The translations under genes were made by a program, and so were the position numbers. Below are positions 6,531 to 10,850 of a stretch of DNA of 10,850 nt, one piece after another. The number at the start of each line of letters is the position of its first letter. The first letter of the stretch is position 1. The stretch covers positions 1 to 10,850 of the forward strand of contig DKIP01000049.1 in assembly GCA_002454335.1 (NCBI GenBank), written 5' to 3'. The notes under the pieces were generated by a model. That model was not told where the DNA came from. It ran no database searches and worked only from the letters and a program-made list of their open reading frames with translations. The stretch comes from Cytophagaceae bacterium UBA6715. Lineage in GTDB: Bacteria; Bacteroidota; Bacteroidia; Cytophagales; Spirosomataceae.

Positions 6531-7730
6531 ATGTTGGCCTGGCTCATTCCTTTCTTGACTTTCTTTGAGCCTTCCGATTCACTTGCCGTGGTATCCGTGG
6601 ATCCTGTAATCAACGCGTATCGAACGCAATATTTTCCCCAGTTCTTACCGAACCAACAAAAAATGTATTTCACGGTCCGGAAAGAAATGAATTCGGACGA
6701 GGAAATTTATTATGCCACTTGGAAAGATGGACATTTTGAAACCGCATTACCCATCGGTGAATTAAATCAAGAGAACAACGAAGGAACTCCTACATTTTCA
6801 TCAGATGGATTGCACATGATCTTCTCGGGTTGTGAATACCCGAATTCGTTTGGAGGTTGCGATTTATATGAAACGCACTGGATCGATGGATCATGGACAA
6901 AGCCCAAAAACGTAGGTTTTCGAGTGAATAGCCACGATTGGGAAGGACAACCGCATCTAAGTGCTGATGGAAACAAACTGTTTTTTGCATCTGACCGCCC
7001 GGGAGGATTCGGTAAACGCGATTTGTGGGTTTCCACCAAAGACGATGCTGGGCAATGGCAATTTCCTGTCAATTTAGGAATGAGTATAAATAGTGCAGAA
7101 GATGAACAGGGGCCTTATTTATTAGCCAAGAAAAACCGTTTCATCTTCTCGAGTAATAAAAAGGGAGGTTTGGGCGGATTGGATTTCTACCAGATCCCCT
7201 ACCCGATTGCCCATCAACCATCAAAGCCAATCGAGCGAATTAACACAGATTACCATGATGCTGGAATTACCCCAAGCGAGCAAGCCGAATTTTATTATAT
7301 TTCACGCAGACTCAATAAACCAAATCAAGATTTAGGCATTGTTCGAGTGTACATCCCCGATTCAACCTTTGAGGATTCAAGTCCAGTCATTAGGATTGAG
7401 CAAATCAAATTCGATGACATTGAATTTGAAACCAATGCATGGCAATTGGATTCAATACCAGCAAGCTTAAGCCAACTGATTACTTACCTCAAGCAAAACC
7501 CTACGAAAGAGGTCGAAATCCAAGGACATACGGATGAAGTAGGCGGAGCTGAAAAAAACCTTTTACTCTCAGAGAAAAGAGCATTAAGTATTAAAATGGT
7601 TTTAATTCAACACCAAATTAAGCCAGAACGCATCAAAACGATTGGATTCGGCAATACCCAGCCTAAAATTAAAAATCCGACAGCTTTGGAACGAAAACAA
7701 AACCGTCGGATTGAGATTATCATACATTAA
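6531..7730 (+). CDS. PD40 beta-propeller/OmpA-domain envelope protein
   Basis: This 399-residue protein joins a PD40 (WD40-like) propeller region to a C-terminal OmpA peptidoglycan-binding domain, a common Bacteroidota envelope design. Propeller repeats show as PQFLPNQQKMYFTVR (36-50), TPTFSSDGLHMIFSGC (86-101), QPHLSADGNKLFFASDRPGG (140-159) and GPYLLAKKNRFIFSSNKKGG (194-213). The OmpA domain covers about 290-399: QGHTDEVGG with Asp335, SEKRA with Arg350 (Asp and Arg 15 residues apart, as in the diaminopimelate-binding pair), GFGNTQP and the final NRRIEI. The N-terminus (MLAWLIPFLTFFEPSDSLA) is hydrophobic but lacks basic residues, so the signal peptide is atypical. A longer start is impossible because the queE stop lies in frame just upstream. 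It is likely periplasmic or outer-membrane associated. PorE-like type IX secretion proteins have related domains but are longer and carry TPRs, which are absent here. Confidence 0.88.
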   Translation: MLAWLIPFLTFFEPSDSLAVVSVDPVINAYRTQYFPQFLPNQQKMYFTVRKEMNSDEEIYYATWKDGHFETALPIGELNQENNEGTPTFSSDGLHMIFSGCEYPNSFGGCDLYETHWIDGSWTKPKNVGFRVNSHDWEGQPHLSADGNKLFFASDRPGGFGKRDLWVSTKDDAGQWQFPVNLGMSINSAEDEQGPYLLAKKNRFIFSSNKKGGLGGLDFYQIPYPIAHQPSKPIERINTDYHDAGITPSEQAEFYYISRRLNKPNQDLGIVRVYIPDSTFEDSSPVIRIEQIKFDDIEFETNAWQLDSIPASLSQLITYLKQNPTKEVEIQGHTDEVGGAEKNLLLSEKRALSIKMVLIQHQIKPERIKTIGFGNTQPKIKNPTALERKQNRRIEIIIH

Positions 7731-8221
7731 CGCTTCTTGCGTTTCTTAGCTTTCCGCTTTTTGTGTTTTTTCTTTTTGCTGGACTTTTTACGAATCGGAG
7801 TTGGATGTTCTTCCTTCGCGAGCGAATCTCGTTTGAGTAAAAAAGTCTTCAAAGAATCTGTCAGTTCCTCCGTTGTCAATGCGCGCACCTTAACTTTCGA
7901 GATTCCATAAGATACCAATCCTAATTCTTGCGCGGCTACTTTGGAAACATCGATGACCCCTCCTCGTAAAAATGGTCCACGGTCATTGACACGAACAATT
8001 GTCTTTTTTCCCGTTTTAGGAAATTCCACTTCGACCCAAGTTCCAAATGGGAGCGTACGGTGTGCTGCAGAAAAAACAAAAGGGTGATAAGGCTCTCCGG
8101 ATGTTGTTTTACTACCCCAATGGCGTATATGGTAAAACGTTCCGAGTCCTTGCTGCGTTTGAGCTTGAAGGCTGGTAAAGGCCATCAAGCCAAGCAGGAA
8201 GACATGTTTTAGTTGCTTCAT
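7727..8221 (-). CDS. rlpA: RlpA-like double-psi beta-barrel protein with polybasic tail
   Basis: RlpA-family proteins are exported peptidoglycan-acting proteins; some are lytic transglycosylases that cut denuded glycan strands at the septum. From the ATG at 8221 the protein has 164 residues; an in-frame TTG at 8230 would add only MPA and lies in the promoter. Residues 1-21 are a signal peptide (MKQLKHVFLLGLMAFTSLQA) without a lipobox Cys, so unlike E. coli RlpA this one should be soluble. The double-psi beta-barrel follows: GTFYHIRHWGSKTTSGEPY, then FSAAHRTLPFGT (about 50-61), VRVNDRGPF (about 76-84) with the conserved Asp, and GVIDVSKVAAQELG (about 88-101). No SPOR domain is present. Instead 17 of the last 21 residues are Lys or Arg. 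The stop codon overlaps that of the convergent OmpA gene by 4 bp. Enzyme activity is inferred from family only. Confidence 0.88.
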   Translation of the reverse strand: MKQLKHVFLLGLMAFTSLQAQTQQGLGTFYHIRHWGSKTTSGEPYHPFVFSAAHRTLPFGTWVEVEFPKTGKKTIVRVNDRGPFLRGGVIDVSKVAAQELGLVSYGISKVKVRALTTEELTDSLKTFLLKRDSLAKEEHPTPIRKKSSKKKKHKKRKAKKRKKR

Positions 8222-8227
8222 AGCTGG

Positions 8228-8258
8228 CAAAATTAGTCCCTTAATGTCTAGAAAACAA
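8228..8258 (-). promoter_or_regulatory. Candidate rlpA promoter (-33/-7), leaderless
   Basis: On the minus strand, TTG at 8258-8256 is followed after 20 nt by TAATTTTG at 8235-8228, a full match to the Bacteroidota TTG/TAnnTTTG promoter. Counting 7 nt from the last G puts the transcription start at about 8221, the A of the rlpA ATG, so the mRNA would have no leader. The TTG overlaps the last two bases of the gltA terminator stem. The same -7 sequence TAATTTTG occurs before the SurA-like gene. Confidence 0.55.
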
Positions 8259-8286
8259 AAAGGCCCTCACGATAGAGGGCCTTTTT
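8257..8286 (-). terminator. Rho-independent terminator of gltA
   Basis: This is a perfect inverted repeat: arms of 12 bp, AAAAAGGCCCTC at 8257-8268 and GAGGGCCTTTTT at 8275-8286, around the 6-nt loop 8269-8274. On the minus strand the stem is followed by a T-rich run, TTTTTGTTTTC, giving a good intrinsic terminator 18 bp after the gltA stop. The arms are A/T-flanked on both sides, so it could also stop plus-strand transcription running through from queE/ompA. It separates gltA from rlpA, which is read in the same direction. Confidence 0.9.
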
Positions 8287-8304
8287 AACAAATCTTAAAA
8301 CGAA

Positions 8305-9567
8305 TTAACGCTTGTTTATATCGACAAATGCACGTGGCGTCGCACCTACATAAATTTGACGAGGACGGCCAATAGGCTCTTTGTTCGTCATCATTTCTTG
8401 GTGTTGTGCAATCCAACCTGGAAGACGACCGATAGCGAAAAGAATCGTGAACATATTCGTTGGGATTCCTAATGCACGGTAAATAATTCCTGAATAGAAA
8501 TCCACGTTTGGATACAACTTACGCGCAACAAAATACTCATCGCTTAACGCAGCTGCCTCTAATTCTTGTGCGATTTTCAAAATTGGATCTTGAACGCCTA
8601 AAGCAGTCAACACATCATCAGCCGCTTTTTTAATGATACGAGCACGTGGGTCAAAGTTTTTGTAAACACGGTGACCAAATCCCATCAAACGGAAACCTGA
8701 ATTCTTGTCTTTCGCCATCGCGATAAACTTCGCCGTATCACCGCCCGCATTTTTAATTTCTTCCAACATCTCAATCACGGCTTGGTTTGCACCTCCGTGC
8801 AAAGGACCAAACAAGGCCATAATACCACCCGAAATACTTGAGAACAAACTTGCATGAGACGAACCAATCAAACGAACCGTTGAAGTTGAGCAGTTTTGCT
8901 CGTGGTCAGCATGTAAGATCAATAATTTATTCATCGCTTTCGAAACGATCGCGTTTACCTCATAAGCCTCACCTGGTTTTGCAAACATCATTTTCAAGAA
9001 GTTTGAGCAATAATCCAATGATTGATCAGGAGCAACGATACCTTCGCCGATGCTTTTCTTGTAATTCCAAGCCGCATAAATAGGCAAGGCAGCTAATAAA
9101 CGTAAGATATTGTCTTCTTTCTCGTCTGTTGAATATTGACCTTCCATCAAACCGACCAAAGCAGACAATTCGCTCATTGGGTGTGTGGAAGTTGGGATAA
9201 TCTGTGCAATGTTCAACAAAGCTTGATTAGCCACAGTATATTTTTGAACGGCAGCTTCAAATGTATCTAATTGCGCTTGTGTAGGTAATTCACCGTGCAA
9301 CAACAAATAGGCTACTTCCAAGAAACTTGCTTTATCGGCTAATTCTTCAATACTATATCCGCAGTGTCTTAGTATTCCTTCTTCACCATCTAAAAATGTA
9401 ATAGCACTTTTCGTCGCGCCTGTATTTTTGTACCCCGGATCGTAGGTAATGTAGCCTGTTAAATCACGTAATTTGGCGATATCGATGGCTTTTTCATGTT
9501 CTGTACCTTCTAAAGTTGGCAATTCAAAACTTTTACCATCCACATGGATCACTGCATTTTGAGACAT
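8305..9567 (-). CDS. gltA: Citrate synthase
   Basis: Citrate synthase condenses oxaloacetate and acetyl-CoA to citrate at the entry of the TCA cycle. The 420-residue length and layout match the Gram-negative type II (hexameric, GltA-like) enzyme, including the N-terminal beta-rich extension before the helical core (TYDPGY at 41-46, FLDGEEGILRHCGY at 58-71). The catalytic triad is visible: His257 in GPLHGGANQA, His299 in GFGHRVYKNFDPRA and Asp356 in PNVDFYSG. HADHEQNCST at 219-228 is a further conserved active-site stretch, and TNMFTILFAIGRLPGWIAQH near the C-terminus is characteristic. The ATG at 9567 gives MSQNAVIHVDGKSFELP, a normal start. It is transcribed alone: a strong terminator follows its stop and pepT diverges from it. 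Nothing is missing or unusual. Confidence 0.97.
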   Translation of the reverse strand: MSQNAVIHVDGKSFELPTLEGTEHEKAIDIAKLRDLTGYITYDPGYKNTGATKSAITFLDGEEGILRHCGYSIEELADKASFLEVAYLLLHGELPTQAQLDTFEAAVQKYTVANQALLNIAQIIPTSTHPMSELSALVGLMEGQYSTDEKEDNILRLLAALPIYAAWNYKKSIGEGIVAPDQSLDYCSNFLKMMFAKPGEAYEVNAIVSKAMNKLLILHADHEQNCSTSTVRLIGSSHASLFSSISGGIMALFGPLHGGANQAVIEMLEEIKNAGGDTAKFIAMAKDKNSGFRLMGFGHRVYKNFDPRARIIKKAADDVLTALGVQDPILKIAQELEAAALSDEYFVARKLYPNVDFYSGIIYRALGIPTNMFTILFAIGRLPGWIAQHQEMMTNKEPIGRPRQIYVGATPRAFVDINKR

Positions 9568-9747
9568 AATCTTAATAAATATAATGTATAAGGTCTAGCA
9601 ATTCAGAGACAGTTTAGTACTGTTCACCAAATTCAAGCCTCTAAGATAATACGATATTTTGAAAGGTTGCTTACCTTTATTAATCCAATTAAAAGAAATT
9701 TATTTAACACAATTTTTTCTTCGCATATTTCAAAAAATATTGATTTT
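9568..9747. promoter_or_regulatory. Divergent intergenic region between gltA and pepT
   Basis: These 180 bp are AT-rich and hold no gene I can support. Promoters for both flanking genes should lie here, but no exact TAnnTTTG box is visible. Near matches are TATATTTA on the minus strand at 9576-9583, close to gltA, and TGAATTTG on the minus strand at 9628-9635; on the plus strand TATTTTG at 9654-9660 is one base short of consensus. A small inverted repeat (ACAGT, 5-nt gap, ACTGT) lies at 9609-9623 and might be an operator or chance. Confidence 0.3.
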
Positions 9748-10850
9748 ATGGCTCTCATCTCTGAATTATTCAAAAGTTATGCATTTAGCGCTCAAGAGCG
9801 ATTTCTTCAATACGTACAAATTGATACGCAATCCGACCCTGCTTCGTCTAGCAGTCCTACTACTTTCAAACAAAAAAACCTAGGAAAGGTTTTGGTACAA
9901 GAATTAATTGATTTGGGCATTCAAAACGTAGAATTAGACGAATTTGGATATGTATATGCCTCTTTACCAAGCAATGTTAGCCAAGTAGTGCCGGGCATTT
10001 TCTTCTGCTCGCACATGGATACTTCGCCAGATTGTTCTGGGGAACATGTAAAGCCCATCGTGCACTACAATTACCAGGGTCAAGACCTCATTCTACCGGA
10101 TGATCCAAGCGTGGTAATTCGAATGAATGAACACCCTGATTTAGCGGAACAAATCGGAAATGATATTATCACAGCCAGTGGATTAACATTATTGGGCGCC
10201 GACAACAAAGCCGGAGTCGCTGAAATTATGGATGCGGTGGCATTTTGGATGCAACATCCCGATGTGCCGCATGGTCCTGTTACCATTGTCTTTACGCCCG
10301 ATGAGGAAGTGGGTCGTGGAACAGACAACATCAATCTTGCCAAAATCAACGCCCAATTCGGCTATACCTTGGATGGGGAAAAACGTGGCCACCTAGAAAA
10401 TGAAACCTTTTCAGCCGATAGCTTCCATATCTACATTCAGGGGGTTTCTCAACATCCAGGTTTTGCCAAAGGTCGGATGGAAAGTGCCTTAAAAATTGCT
10501 GCAGAGATCGTCTCTCAATTACCTAAAGACACCTGCAGCCCTGAAACGACAGAAGATAAAGAAGGATTTATTCACCCCACGGATATTCGAGGGGATGTTG
10601 AAACAGCTCAGATAGACTTTATTTTACGAGATTTTGATGCCAATCGATTAAAAACCTATGGGGAAGAGCTACAGAAAATTGCTTCTCAGGTCATGCAAAA
10701 ATACCCCAAATCAACGATACGCTTCGTACAAAAAGAACAATACCGTAACATGTACGAGGTTCTCCAGCATCATCCGTATTGCACGGATTTGGCAATGGAA
10801 GCGATGCGCTTGGCCGGCTTACATCCAGAAACACGTTCGATTCGTGGGGG
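9748..10850 (+). CDS. pepT: Peptidase T (tripeptide aminopeptidase), 3' end cut by window edge
   Basis: PepT is a cytoplasmic dizinc aminopeptidase of the M20 family that removes the N-terminal residue of tripeptides. I translated it from the ATG at 9748; 367 codons are present and about 40-55 more would be expected for the family. Metal and catalytic residues are in place: His89 in CSHMDTSPD (metal ligand), Asp152 in GADNKAG (bridging ligand), Glu186-Glu187 in PDEEVG (general base and ligand) and Asp209 in LDGE. His236 in SQHPGFAKG and the metal-free lid domain in between also fit. The last ligand, a C-terminal His, lies beyond the edge; the window stops at the conserved SIRGG, which normally precedes TDGA. 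The N-terminal QIDTQSDPASSSSPTT is the usual PepT signature region. It diverges from gltA and no operon partner is visible. Confidence 0.95.
   Translation, partial: MALISELFKSYAFSAQERFLQYVQIDTQSDPASSSSPTTFKQKNLGKVLVQELIDLGIQNVELDEFGYVYASLPSNVSQVVPGIFFCSHMDTSPDCSGEHVKPIVHYNYQGQDLILPDDPSVVIRMNEHPDLAEQIGNDIITASGLTLLGADNKAGVAEIMDAVAFWMQHPDVPHGPVTIVFTPDEEVGRGTDNINLAKINAQFGYTLDGEKRGHLENETFSADSFHIYIQGVSQHPGFAKGRMESALKIAAEIVSQLPKDTCSPETTEDKEGFIHPTDIRGDVETAQIDFILRDFDANRLKTYGEELQKIASQVMQKYPKSTIRFVQKEQYRNMYEVLQHHPYCTDLAMEAMRLAGLHPETRSIRG

Noticed and set aside
6531..7730. Assignment of the PD40/OmpA protein as PorE of the type IX secretion system
   Set aside because: PorE-type proteins are longer and have N-terminal TPRs; this 399-residue protein has only propeller repeats and the OmpA domain, and no por or gld gene is nearby.
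10080..10349. Minus-strand open frames of 89 and 67 codons inside pepT
   Set aside because: They lie antisense to the highly conserved metal-binding core of pepT and show no independent motif.
1..10850. Mobile elements, CRISPR arrays, tRNA/rRNA genes, defence modules
   Set aside because: No repeat-spacer pattern, transposase, integrase, cloverleaf or rRNA-like sequence was seen; gaps between genes are all under 200 bp.

Overview
The window is a compact stretch of about 10.8 kb of chromosome, most likely from Bacteroidota, probably a Cytophagales-type organism. The reasons are moderate AT-rich composition, near-absence of Shine-Dalgarno sequences, TAnnTTTG-like -7 boxes, an OmpA/PD40 envelope protein, small lipoproteins, and QueE, CoaX and NadE proteins of the type usual in that phylum. 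The lineage call is inference from protein style and was not checked by search. I see no mobile element, CRISPR array, rRNA or tRNA gene, phage gene or defence module. This is mainly housekeeping and envelope sequence.

Layout. (1) Positions 1-989, minus strand: the N-terminal part of a secreted SurA-like periplasmic peptidyl-prolyl isomerase/chaperone with two parvulin domains, cut by the window edge. (2) Positions 1057-5789, minus strand: a five-gene, tightly coupled operon read in the order small Cys/His-rich lipoprotein, nadE (glutamine-dependent NAD synthetase), coaX (type III pantothenate kinase), aguA (agmatine deiminase), unrecognised lipoprotein. Genes are 1-5 bp apart or overlap. (3) A 90 bp divergent intergenic region. 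(4) Positions 5880-7730, plus strand: queE (7-carboxy-7-deazaguanine synthase) followed 3 bp later, in the same frame, by a PD40-repeat/OmpA-domain envelope protein. (5) Positions 7727-8221, minus strand: an RlpA-like double-psi beta-barrel protein with a strongly basic tail; its stop codon overlaps that of the OmpA gene. (6) A perfect 12 bp hairpin terminator at 8257-8286. (7) Positions 8305-9567, minus strand: gltA (citrate synthase). (8) A 180 bp divergent intergenic region. (9) Positions 9748-10850, plus strand: pepT (peptidase T), cut by the right edge.

Functionally the window combines cofactor synthesis (NAD, CoA), agmatine catabolism, the queuosine precursor pathway, a TCA-cycle enzyme and a peptidase with three kinds of envelope function: periplasmic folding, peptidoglycan anchoring, and a probable peptidoglycan-binding or -cleaving protein. 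The points most worth a second look are an rlpA promoter that seems to start inside the gltA terminator and to give a leaderless mRNA, the in-frame queE/ompA junction, the polybasic tail of the RlpA protein, and the two uncharacterised lipoproteins that bracket the NAD/CoA/agmatine operon. I found no convincing undescribed multi-gene system.
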